Origin: Halanaerobiaceae bacterium
GTDB lineage: Bacteria; Bacillota; Halanaerobiia; Halanaerobiales; Halarsenatibacteraceae
Length of the DNA: 64,000 nt
Assembly (NCBI GenBank): GCA_003553485.1
Contig: PWEJ01000020.1
Span: 1 to 64,000 of the forward strand
Direction: 5' to 3'
Shown here piece after piece: positions 17,933 to 25,824 of the stretch. The number at the start of each line of letters is the position of its first letter. Within the stretch, counting starts at the first letter, position 1. Made by a program: the position numbers and the translations under genes. A model generated the notes under the pieces. That model was given only the letters and a program-made list of their open reading frames with translations. It did not search any database and was not told the origin of the DNA.

Positions 17933-17961
17933 TTGCTTTTCTCTCCAGTTACTAATATAAT
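17933..17961 (+). promoter_or_regulatory. Promoter candidate upstream of the flavodoxin gene
   Basis: TTGCTT (17933-17938), 17-base spacer, TATAAT (17956-17961). The -10 is perfect, the -35 matches only the first three bases. Confidence 0.45.
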
Positions 17962-18021
17962 ACTAGCAACAATAAATTTCCAAAAAACCCTTGGATGCCT
18001 TATTAAAAGGTGAGTGATACT

Positions 18022-18510
18022 TTGCAGACTCTAATAGTTTATTATTCTCGAACCAATACAACAAAAGAACTGGCCGGCAAGCTTCAGGAGAACTTTGCTG
18101 CTGATATTCTTCAAATTGAAGACCAGAAGAAAAGAGAAGGTTTTCTTTATCTCCTGAAGGCCAGTTTTGATGCCTTGACGGCAAATGTGACTTTGATCAA
18201 TCAGTTTTCTCATAATTTAGAGGAATATGACCTTGTTTTGGTAGGCAGCCCTATCTGGGCGGCTTCTATAACTCCGGCTATAAGAACTTTTCTGCTGGGC
18301 AACAGTGAAGTATTACCCAGACTAGCTTTCTTTGTTACCCATGCTGGAGGAGGTAGTGGTCGTTCTAAGAAGCAATTTAAGAAGATAGCAGGTCAGGAAC
18401 CCCTGGCTTTTCTATCAGTTAAAGACGACGAAGTCAAAAAAGATGATGAGAGCTTCAAAAATAAATTAGCAGAATTTGAAAGGGAGATCATTACAAATTT
18501 TAAAAGCTGA
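18022..18510 (+). CDS. Flavodoxin family protein
   Basis: FMN-binding electron carrier or flavodoxin-like quinone/oxygen-stress protein. The FMN phosphate loop is at the N-terminus (LIVYYSRTNTTKELA), and the second flavin loop is in VGSPIWAASITPAIRTFL. The third is near FVTHAGGGSGRSKKQFK. I prefer TTG 18022 (162 residues) to GTG 18010, because AAAAGGTGAG overlaps the GTG but is 8 bases from the TTG. Loop shape resembles the flavodoxin_4/flavodoxin_5 proteins. Single-gene unit after a promoter-like sequence. Confidence 0.85.
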   Translation: MQTLIVYYSRTNTTKELAGKLQENFAADILQIEDQKKREGFLYLLKASFDALTANVTLINQFSHNLEEYDLVLVGSPIWAASITPAIRTFLLGNSEVLPRLAFFVTHAGGGSGRSKKQFKKIAGQEPLAFLSVKDDEVKKDDESFKNKLAEFEREIITNFKS

Positions 18511-18595
18511 GGCAGCTTAGATTGAGATCAATTTAGTTAGAGTAAAGCCTTAATAAAATTTTAGTAAAATTATTAAGGATAGAGAGGTGATAATA

Positions 18596-19336
18596 ATGTC
18601 AAATCAAGATAAAATAAAACGAGCTCTTGAGCAGACAGAAATATTTAAATCTCCTGATGAACTTCTTTCCAGCCAGGGGAAAACTAGTCTGCACTACTAT
18701 GTCCTAACAGAGCCAGCTTATCTGGAAGTTTATCCCGAAGAAGGGCCTGAAACCAGAATTAGAGAAGGCTGGATAACCTGGGATAAACCTAAACTAATAA
18801 CACCGGGATATCTTATGAAGGCTGAGGGTTTCAGTGATGAAGCAAGACAGGCTCTGGAGATGATAGCTAAGAGCAAACCTGATTTAGCCAGTTTAATATA
18901 TAAAATGAGCTTTCAGCAAAAGGTTGATAGCGTAGAGACGGTGAGCAAGACTATCGAAGAGACGGCTGAAAGGCTGGAGAGAGAAAGCTCTGAAGAGGAT
19001 AGGTTTTTGACAGTCATATTATCAGGTTTAGAAGAGCTCTGGGATGTCTCTTTAATGAAGTTTGTGGAAGAATTCATTGCGGAAAGTGCCAGTGAAGCCC
19101 ATCTGCCAGAAATGGAAGAACAGGGTTATTTAACCCGAGGAAAGGGTGGGCAGGTTCGAGTTACCAGAACCATTGAAGGGCTCCCAATAGCTGCTAAAGA
19201 CGAGATAGAACGTCTTTTCAGCAAGGTTAAAGCCGGTGAGGCAAAGCCTGCAACTTTAAAAAAGGAACTAGATCGCTGGGGAGTTTACCGGCAATATGAA
19301 GATAGATTTTTGGATCTATTTCGAGCCAGCAAATAG
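18596..19336 (+). CDS. Hypothetical soluble protein
   Basis: A 246-residue acidic, mostly helical protein with no signal peptide, no membrane segment and no motif I recognise. It has a run of GWITWDKPKLITPGYLMK in the first third, a coiled-coil-prone centre (about 105-135, ETVSKTIEETAERLERESS) and a charged C-terminal half ending in LDLFRASK. No cysteine is present. ATG 18596 follows AGAGAGGTG; the upstream in-frame GTG is part of that site. It stands alone with a strong terminator behind it. Confidence 0.7.
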   Translation: MSNQDKIKRALEQTEIFKSPDELLSSQGKTSLHYYVLTEPAYLEVYPEEGPETRIREGWITWDKPKLITPGYLMKAEGFSDEARQALEMIAKSKPDLASLIYKMSFQQKVDSVETVSKTIEETAERLERESSEEDRFLTVILSGLEELWDVSLMKFVEEFIAESASEAHLPEMEEQGYLTRGKGGQVRVTRTIEGLPIAAKDEIERLFSKVKAGEAKPATLKKELDRWGVYRQYEDRFLDLFRASK

Positions 19337-19358
19337 CTCTATAATATAAAATATTAGC

Positions 19359-19388
19359 AGGGGTATCCTCAAGGATACCCCTCTTATT
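19359..19388 (+). terminator. Intrinsic terminator
   Basis: Perfect 10-bp stem AGGGGTATCC with GGATACCCCT around a TCAA loop, then CTTATT. It lies between convergent units (the hypothetical gene and lipA). Confidence 0.8.
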
Positions 19389-19416
19389 AACTTAGATTTT
19401 ATTTTAGGAATTCACT

Positions 19417-20292
19417 TTAAACAGTGATATTTTGACTGAGCTCTTCAGCTAAATAAGAGCTTCTGACATGGGGGCCGGCAGCTACAGCTTTAAAACCATA
19501 GGTGAGAGCTTGTTCTTTATATTCCTGGAATTTTTTGGGGTTAATATATTCCCGGACGGCAATATTGGCCCTGGTTGGCTGCAGATACTGACCCAATGTC
19601 AGGATATCACAATTTACTTCCCTTAAATCACGAAAAACCTGATATAATTGCTCTTCTGTTTCTCCTAAACCCAGCATTAAACCCGATTTAGTTAAGATAT
19701 CTGCCGGGCTATTGGCTACGGTGGCCAGAACCTGTAAAGAGCCCTGATAGTTGGCCTCTGGCCTTACTTCAGAATAAAGTTCTGGTACCGTTTCAATGTT
19801 ATGATTGAATATATCTGGTCTGGCAGCAATTATTTTTTCCAGCGGTTTTCTCTGGTGCTGGAAATCAGGTGTTAAAATTTCGATAGTCAACTTATCGTCA
19901 TAGGAACGTAATTTTTTAATAGTCTTAACAAATTGTTCAGCACCACCGTCAGGCAAATCATCGCGAGTGACTGATGTTATTACTACATGCTTTAGTTTTA
20001 ATCTCTTTACCGCTGCTAAAATTCGTTCTGGTTCTTCAGGGTCGGGTTCAGTAGGTGGAGCCGATTCTACGGCACAAAATTTACAATTTCTTGTACAGTT
20101 ATTCCCTAAAATCATAAAGGTAGCTGTTTTTTTGGCATAACATTCTCCAATATTAGGACAGCGAGCTTCCTGGCAGACAGTATTTAAATCCAGCCCCTGT
20201 AATAGGTTTTTGGTGGTGTGCATACCCTGCTGGAGCAAATCCTTATTCTTTAACCAGTCAGGTAGCCGTTTGCGCCTGTTATTTTTAGTCAT
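19417..20292 (-). CDS. lipA: Lipoyl synthase
   Basis: Radical-SAM enzyme that inserts two sulfurs into octanoyl groups on carrier proteins. It carries both iron-sulfur motifs: auxiliary cluster CQEARCPNIGEC near residue 35, and the radical SAM motif CTRNCKFC. The C-terminal RSSYLAEE ends with the conserved auxiliary-cluster serine segment (HVRSSY). ATG at 20292 is placed after GAGGTG; a longer frame from 20307 has no ribosome site. It lies 32 bases downstream of lipM in a two-gene de novo lipoylation operon. Confidence 0.96.
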   Translation of the reverse strand: MTKNNRRKRLPDWLKNKDLLQQGMHTTKNLLQGLDLNTVCQEARCPNIGECYAKKTATFMILGNNCTRNCKFCAVESAPPTEPDPEEPERILAAVKRLKLKHVVITSVTRDDLPDGGAEQFVKTIKKLRSYDDKLTIEILTPDFQHQRKPLEKIIAARPDIFNHNIETVPELYSEVRPEANYQGSLQVLATVANSPADILTKSGLMLGLGETEEQLYQVFRDLREVNCDILTLGQYLQPTRANIAVREYINPKKFQEYKEQALTYGFKAVAAGPHVRSSYLAEELSQNITV

Positions 20293-20324
20293 GATATTGC
20301 ACCTCAACTTAAAATATTATCAGC

Positions 20325-21152
20325 CTATCTTCTGGCCGTCCATTCAGATTGACTATATTTATTCTTGCTTAACTTTTCTGCCAGATTTTCCTCTTTCGCC
20401 GACAATGAACCAGGCTGGATATCCACCTTAAAATGCTCTGCCAGCCCTGCTACCAGACAATCCTGTAACCTTTCTATTGTGAGCTCATCATCTTCTGTCA
20501 GGTGCTCCTCTAAAGCAGTAGATTTCTGATTGAAGATATCGATCAATCTTTGTCGACGCTGGGGGGAAGAAATTTTAAAGAGAGAAAAAATAAGTTCAGC
20601 ATCAATATTAAGGGGCAGGGAACCATGCTGTAAAATAGTATCCTCTTTTCTGGTCTGGGCACTGCCAATCAACTTTTTGCCCTCTATCACTACCTCATAC
20701 CAGGAAGGGGTATCAAAGCAGGCAGCTGACTTTCCTTTTGGTGATTTTTGACCGTTCTTACGGGGTTCTAAAGTAACAGCTAAACCTAGCTTTTTCAGTC
20801 CCTTGACCAGTCCCTGACTTATTTGGCGGTAGCTTTTAATGATGGAAGAGTCCAGAAGGTTTAAATCTTCCCTGATAGTTAAACTATAAGTTAGCTCCTG
20901 GTCATGTAATATAGCCCGACCGCCAGTCAATCTTCTCACCACGTCGATACCCTGAGTCTGACAGGCTTTAAGATCAATGCGTTTTTCCAGTTTTTGAAAA
21001 TAACCCAGGGAAAGAGCAGGGGGATCCCAGCCATAGAACCTTAAAGTTGGCGGACTTTGTCCCTGGCTGTGGCTTTTCATAATTGCTTCATCGATGGCCA
21101 TATTTTTAAAACCATCGTAATCTTGATAGGTAATTAAACGCCAGGTTGTCAT
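20325..21152 (-). CDS. lipM: Octanoyltransferase LipM
   Basis: Transfers octanoate from ACP to GcvH-type carrier proteins. The PF03099 fold is shown by PPTLRFYGWDPPALSLGYFQ and RRLTGGRAILHDQELTYS. The LipM-specific region SAACFDTPSWYEV carries the Cys that aligns with the catalytic thioester Cys of Bacillus LipM, and KLIGSAQTRK carries the conserved Lys. That Cys distinguishes it from a lipoate ligase. ATG 21152 follows GGAGGGATA; the longer frame to 21179 runs over the Shine-Dalgarno. Co-transcribed with lipA. Confidence 0.9.
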   Translation of the reverse strand: MTTWRLITYQDYDGFKNMAIDEAIMKSHSQGQSPPTLRFYGWDPPALSLGYFQKLEKRIDLKACQTQGIDVVRRLTGGRAILHDQELTYSLTIREDLNLLDSSIIKSYRQISQGLVKGLKKLGLAVTLEPRKNGQKSPKGKSAACFDTPSWYEVVIEGKKLIGSAQTRKEDTILQHGSLPLNIDAELIFSLFKISSPQRRQRLIDIFNQKSTALEEHLTEDDELTIERLQDCLVAGLAEHFKVDIQPGSLSAKEENLAEKLSKNKYSQSEWTARR

Positions 21153-21232
21153 TTTATCCCTCCTGTACTCCCAATCCATGATATCATATCTTTTAATCGA
21201 GGTAAAATAAATTAATTGGAGAGGTGGAAAAA

Positions 21233-21976
21233 ATGCTGAAGAAAAACAAAAAGATTGTCAGTGCTTTAAAACCTGAAGGAGAGGGAGCAGAGGTCAAAAG
21301 GCTTTTTCCAAGCAATAGTTTTAATTATCTTGATCCCTTTGTGCTCTTAGACCATTTTTATGTGGAACCTCCTAATGAGTTTGCTCCCCATGAGCACAGA
21401 GGCTTTGAAGCCATAACCTATATGCTGGAAGGCTCCTTTCTCCATAGTGATAATTTAGGCAATGAAGAAGAAATTCCCACTGGCGGAGTTCAGGCCTTTA
21501 ATGCTGGCAGGGGTATTGTTCATTCCGAGGCCCCTGGAGGAGAGGGGCTCAGCAGAGGGATACAGTTATGGATTAATATTCCTAAGCCTGAGAAGGAATC
21601 AGAGCCCGGTTATCAAAAGCTTAACCCCGAAGATATTCCCCGGCAAAAACAGGATAATTTAGATGTCAGGACTATTGTGGGGCCTGGTTCTCCTTTAAAG
21701 CTTAAGACCGAAGTTATTTTTCAAGAGGTAAAGATAAAAGAAACAGGTCGCTTTAATATTCAACTGAGCCCGGAGCACCAGGGGGTAATCTATCTCCTGG
21801 CCGGAGAGCTTACGGCAGAGTCTCTTCCTGTTACCATTAAAAAAGACGAAGGTTATTTATTAACTGCCGGCTCTTCACTGGAGTTAGAGAGCAGTTCTGC
21901 CGAAGCTCAATTTATTTTTCTGGCAGGACGGCCCCTAGGAGAACCCATCAAAATTAAAGGGTCCTCAGTAGAATGA
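21233..21976 (+). CDS. Pirin family protein
   Basis: Bicupin protein of the pirin family, whose bacterial members include quercetinase-like dioxygenases, although the role here is open. The N-terminal cupin contains the metal-site motif PHEHRGFEAITYMLEG and HSDNLGNEEEIPTGGVQ, then HSEAPGG (a fourth ligand is the HSE histidine) and GIQLWINIP. ATG 21233 follows GAGAGGTGG. The stop overlaps the start of the following PLP-enzyme gene (ATGA), so the two are translationally coupled. That pairing is not one I know a reason for. Confidence 0.92.
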   Translation: MLKKNKKIVSALKPEGEGAEVKRLFPSNSFNYLDPFVLLDHFYVEPPNEFAPHEHRGFEAITYMLEGSFLHSDNLGNEEEIPTGGVQAFNAGRGIVHSEAPGGEGLSRGIQLWINIPKPEKESEPGYQKLNPEDIPRQKQDNLDVRTIVGPGSPLKLKTEVIFQEVKIKETGRFNIQLSPEHQGVIYLLAGELTAESLPVTIKKDEGYLLTAGSSLELESSSAEAQFIFLAGRPLGEPIKIKGSSVE

Positions 21977-23004
21977 CCAGCTTTAAAGATAGTCCTGAAA
22001 GAGAAGAGTTAAAATATTACTGCCCTCAGTGTGACAGTTATTATGATATGGCTGGCAAAAATTTTCTCTGCAACTGCGGGGGTTTTTTTCAGCTTAACAA
22101 AAAAAGCTCGGATTTAACTACGGAACTTTCGCTAGGGGAAGTTAAAACACCGGTTTATCACCATAAACACCAGGGTTATCAGGTTGCCTTTAAACTTGAC
22201 TACTATCAGCCCACCGGTTCTTTTAAAGACCGCGGAGCTCGGTTGATGCTGGGCCTTTTAAAGGAACAGGGGGTTAAAGAAATTATAGAAGATTCTTCTG
22301 GTAATGCCGGGGCTGCTATTGCTGCCTATGCCGCGGCAGCGGATATAGACTGTGAGATCTTTCTGCCTGAGGATACCAGCAGCTCTAAAGTGAGGCAGAT
22401 ATCGGCTTATGGAGCTAAAATTCGCCCTATAGCCGGTGACCGGCAGAAAGTTATGCAAAGGGTACAAAGGGAAGCTAAAAAGAAGGTCTATGCTTCTCAT
22501 ATTTATAATCCCCTTTTTATAGCCGGTGTTAGCTCTTTAGCGGAAGAGATTCTGGCTGATTTTGGTGAGCCAGGGACTCTTTTTCTGCCTGCAGGAAATG
22601 GCTCGCTGTTGCTGGGAGTGGCAGAGGGGTTAGAGGAAAGAGGAGTAAATACTAAAATAATTGCTGTGCAGAGCAAAAAATGTGCTCCCCTTTATCGATT
22701 ATTTAAGCAAAAAGCCCTTGATATTTCTAAACTTACTACTGATACTGTAGCTTCAGGAATAGCAATCCCTGCTCCTCCAAGGTTAACTCAAATGAAGGAA
22801 GTGGTGGAAAAATTTCAAGGAGAGGTAGTAGTTGTTGATGAGCAGGAGATAATAGCGGCCCGGGAATATTTAGGGCGAGAAGGTATATATATAGAATCCA
22901 CTGCTGCTGTGGCCTGGGCAGGAATGAAGAAGTTTTGCCAGCAGAACAACTCAATCCCCGAGCCTGTAGTTATTCCCCTTACTGGAAGTGGGTTGAAGGA
23001 ATAA
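21973..23004 (+). CDS. Threonine synthase-like PLP-dependent enzyme
   Basis: Fold-type II PLP enzyme related to threonine synthase and threonine dehydratase. An N-terminal zinc-ribbon-like segment (YCPQCDSYYDM, then LCNCGGFF) is typical of the second ThrC class. The PLP lysine is in PTGSFKDRGARLML, the phosphate loop is SSGNAGAAIAAYAA, and the tail motif PLTGSGLKE is present. The ordinary thrC is at 4642, so this copy may act on another substrate (a beta-replacing or deaminating reaction is possible). ATG overlaps the pirin stop codon by 4 bases. Confidence 0.85.
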   Translation: MTSFKDSPEREELKYYCPQCDSYYDMAGKNFLCNCGGFFQLNKKSSDLTTELSLGEVKTPVYHHKHQGYQVAFKLDYYQPTGSFKDRGARLMLGLLKEQGVKEIIEDSSGNAGAAIAAYAAAADIDCEIFLPEDTSSSKVRQISAYGAKIRPIAGDRQKVMQRVQREAKKKVYASHIYNPLFIAGVSSLAEEILADFGEPGTLFLPAGNGSLLLGVAEGLEERGVNTKIIAVQSKKCAPLYRLFKQKALDISKLTTDTVASGIAIPAPPRLTQMKEVVEKFQGEVVVVDEQEIIAAREYLGREGIYIESTAAVAWAGMKKFCQQNNSIPEPVVIPLTGSGLKE

Positions 23005-23033
23005 AATATTACTTTATAAGAAAGGATATTACT

Positions 23034-24212
23034 ATGAAAACTTTAATAACTGGAGCTCGTCTGCTGACTCCGGAGATTTTTCCGGCCAAGGGCTGGCTTT
23101 TAATAGCCGGAGGGAAAATTGAAGACTATGGAAGTGGTCTTCCTCCCGAAAAATATTGTCAGGAAAGTGAGCTTAAGAATAAACAAATCGATCTGGCCGG
23201 TGATTATCTGGGGCCTGGCTTAATAGATATTCATATTCATGGCGCTAAGGGCTATGACGTTATGGATGGTAGCTTTAAGGCTCTTGCTGCCATCTCTGAT
23301 TATAAGCTGCGGCAGGGAGTGACAGGTTACCTGGCAACTCCTTTAACTGCTGACAATGAAAAGCTTCACAGGGTCCTGGATAATATTAAAGATTACAGGG
23401 AAAAAAATCCAGATACCAATCTCTTGGGGGTGCACTTAGAAGGACCCTTCATCAATAGGGAAAAGGCCGGAGCGCAAAACCCGGCTCATATTAAAAGCTA
23501 TTCTCCAGAATTATTTTCTTGCTGGCAAAGTAAACTAAAAGATTTATTGAAGATAGTCACTCTAGCTCCAGAAATAGAGGGGGCTTTTAGTCTGCTGAAG
23601 ATACTTAAAGAGCAGGAAATAATTGCTGCCGCTGGCCACAGCAAGGCCGATTATCAAACTATGCAGCAGGCCTTTAGCAGCGGTATCAACCATGCCAGCC
23701 ACCTTTTCAATGGCATGTTAGGTCTGCATCACCGAGAACCAGGTACAGTGGGGGCCTGTTTAGATAATGATAAAATCTCTGTGGAGCTGATAGCCGATGG
23801 AATTCATCTGCACCCGGCAATTTTAAGGCTGGTTAGGAGGGTAAAACCCTTAGAGCAGATAATTTTGATAACCGATGCCATGAGAGCAGCCGGGATGGAG
23901 GATGGGCAGTATGAATTAGGCGGTTTAAAGGTCCAGATCAAAGAGGGGGAAGCCCGTCTTAAGGAGTCAAAGCAGCTGGCAGGTAGTACCATTTCAATGC
24001 TGGAGGCCGTCAAGAGGTTCTACCAGGAGACAGATTTAAATCTCCAGCAGGCCTGGCAATTGGCCAGCACCAATCCTGCTCGCAAATTGGACTTACTAGA
24101 AACTACCGGTGAGATAGCAGCAGGGAAAAGGGCTGATTTAGTGGCTTTTTCTGCTGACTGGCATGTCAGAGGAGTCTGGCAGGCAGGTGTTTTATCTAAA
24201 GAGGATTTTTGA
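23034..24212 (+). CDS. nagA: N-acetylglucosamine-6-phosphate deacetylase
   Basis: Amidohydrolase that deacetylates GlcNAc-6-P during amino-sugar recycling. Metal and substrate motifs are visible: DIHIHGAKGYDVMDG, LGVHLEGPFIN with the metal Glu, AAGHSKADY and NHASHLFNGM with the paired His, and ITDAMRAAG with the catalytic Asp. The ATG at 23034 is preceded by GAAAGGATA; upstream in-frame codons overlap the previous gene. The product is 392 residues, the expected size. No nagB or phosphotransferase gene accompanies it. Confidence 0.94.
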   Translation: MKTLITGARLLTPEIFPAKGWLLIAGGKIEDYGSGLPPEKYCQESELKNKQIDLAGDYLGPGLIDIHIHGAKGYDVMDGSFKALAAISDYKLRQGVTGYLATPLTADNEKLHRVLDNIKDYREKNPDTNLLGVHLEGPFINREKAGAQNPAHIKSYSPELFSCWQSKLKDLLKIVTLAPEIEGAFSLLKILKEQEIIAAAGHSKADYQTMQQAFSSGINHASHLFNGMLGLHHREPGTVGACLDNDKISVELIADGIHLHPAILRLVRRVKPLEQIILITDAMRAAGMEDGQYELGGLKVQIKEGEARLKESKQLAGSTISMLEAVKRFYQETDLNLQQAWQLASTNPARKLDLLETTGEIAAGKRADLVAFSADWHVRGVWQAGVLSKEDF

Positions 24213-24302
24213 TATTATATAATATAAATTAAGAGAGTCAGGATATAAACTTTTAAAAGAAACAAATAATTTAAACTCAGGCCTTTGATTGGAGGAAATA
24301 AA

Positions 24303-25157
24303 ATGGTAAACATAGAATCTTTATCCTTTAAAGACCAGCAATTGGAGAAAAAATATCATGATCTTAAAGAAATTATAGCGGAGCTAGATAGTGCAGCAGT
24401 GGCCTTTTCTGGAGGAGTAGATAGCACTTTGCTTTTAAAGGTAACTGCTGATATTTTAACCGAGGGGGTTATAGCCGTCACCTCTAAGTCAGAGACTTAC
24501 CCCCAGGAGCAGCAGGAAAAAGCCCAGGAGATAGCTGCAGAGATAGGAGTAGAACAGGTTTTGATCTACACGGAAGAATTAGCTAGCGAAAATTTCGCTC
24601 AAAACTCACCGGACCGCTGCTATCACTGTAAGAAAGAGTTGTTTAATGAAGTGAAAGAGGTGGCTCAAAAGAGAAATATCACCACTGTACTAGATGGGTC
24701 AAATTATGATGATATAGATGATTATCGCCCGGGGTTAAAAGCTCTAAAAGAATTATCAATCCGCAGCCCTTTACTTGAAGCTAAATTAAACAAGAAAGAT
24801 ATTCGTAAGTTATCGAAAAAACTCAAACTACCTACCTGGGATAAAGCCAGCTTTGCCTGTCTTTCTTCCCGATTTCCCTATGGTGATAAAATAACCTCAG
24901 AGAAATTGCTGAGAGTTGATGCAGCGGAGAAGTTTTTAAGAGATTTTGCCTTTAAGCAGCTTAGAGTTAGGCATCACGATAATGATACTGCTCGGATTGA
25001 GGTCTTGCCTGAGGATATGGAGATATTCTTAACTAAAAGGGAGGAGATAGTAGCTAAACTCAAAGAGCTTGGTTATACCTACATTACTCTTGATTTAGAG
25101 GGATATCGGACAGGCAGTATGAATGAGGTGCTCAGTGAAGAAGAGAAGTTGACTTAA
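24303..25157 (+). CDS. larE: ATP-dependent sacrificial sulfur transferase LarE
   Basis: PP-loop ATPase that supplies sulfur from its own cysteine for the nickel-pincer cofactor of lactate racemase and relatives. The SGGVDSTLLL loop is near residue 34, CYHCKKELF follows, and the sacrificial Cys lies in FACLSSRFPYG. The RVRHHDNDTARIEV motif completes the fit. The start ATG 24303 follows GGAGGAAA; the longer frame from 24285 has no separate ribosome site. No larB or larC is near, so it is an orphan copy. Confidence 0.88.
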   Translation: MVNIESLSFKDQQLEKKYHDLKEIIAELDSAAVAFSGGVDSTLLLKVTADILTEGVIAVTSKSETYPQEQQEKAQEIAAEIGVEQVLIYTEELASENFAQNSPDRCYHCKKELFNEVKEVAQKRNITTVLDGSNYDDIDDYRPGLKALKELSIRSPLLEAKLNKKDIRKLSKKLKLPTWDKASFACLSSRFPYGDKITSEKLLRVDAAEKFLRDFAFKQLRVRHHDNDTARIEVLPEDMEIFLTKREEIVAKLKELGYTYITLDLEGYRTGSMNEVLSEEEKLT

Positions 25158-25185
25158 AGTCTAGTTTTAATTGGAGGTGGCTGAT

Positions 25186-25779
25186 ATGGCAAAGGTTTTT
25201 AATCCAGCTAATCGGGATAAACTTCACTCAAAAGAGCGAGAAAGAATTCTTCCAGCCCAGAGGATACTCCAGGCCTGTGGCCTAAAGGAGGGGCAGGTTT
25301 TTTTAGATGTAGGCTGTGGCAATGGCTATTTTTCTTTGCCAGCAGCTCAGATTGTAGGAGCTGCAGGTGAGGTCCATGCCTTTGATATTTCCCAGGAGAT
25401 GTTAGATGATTTAAAGGAACGGATGCAGGAGCGGGCTCTTGATAATATTAAGACCTATCAGGTAGGTGAAGGCGGCACCTGTGGGACTGAAATTGAAGAA
25501 CAATTAACGGCCAGAGGCGATATGATGTTGATGGCAAATATTCTTCATGAAGTTGAAGAACCAGCGGACTTTTTAGAGTGCTACCTGCCTCTCTTAAAAG
25601 ATCAGGCTCGTCTGCTGGTGATCGACTGGAGGAAAAAGGAAATGGATAAAGGACCGGCTTTAGAGCACCGTCTGGACTTTGAGAGTTTAGAAAAAGTTAT
25701 CAGAGAGGTAGGACTTAAACTGGAGTACAGTCGGATCTTAAATGAGCGTTATTATCTTCTGGTAGCTGATAAAATTTAG
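25186..25779 (+). CDS. Class I SAM-dependent methyltransferase
   Basis: A 197-residue protein with SAM motif I (FLDVGCGNGYFSLPAA, near residue 40), motif II (VHAFDISQEML) and the motif III region (MLMANILHEVEEP). The order resembles UbiE/Methyltransf_11 enzymes. The start of NPANRDKLHSKERERILP is characteristic of a small clostridial subfamily. ATG 25186 follows GGAGGTGG. The target is unknown; proximity to larE does not identify it. Confidence 0.85.
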   Translation: MAKVFNPANRDKLHSKERERILPAQRILQACGLKEGQVFLDVGCGNGYFSLPAAQIVGAAGEVHAFDISQEMLDDLKERMQERALDNIKTYQVGEGGTCGTEIEEQLTARGDMMLMANILHEVEEPADFLECYLPLLKDQARLLVIDWRKKEMDKGPALEHRLDFESLEKVIREVGLKLEYSRILNERYYLLVADKI

Positions 25780-25824
25780 AGCTTTTGCGTTACTAAAAAT
25801 TGTTATTTTTTAGGAGGCATGCTA

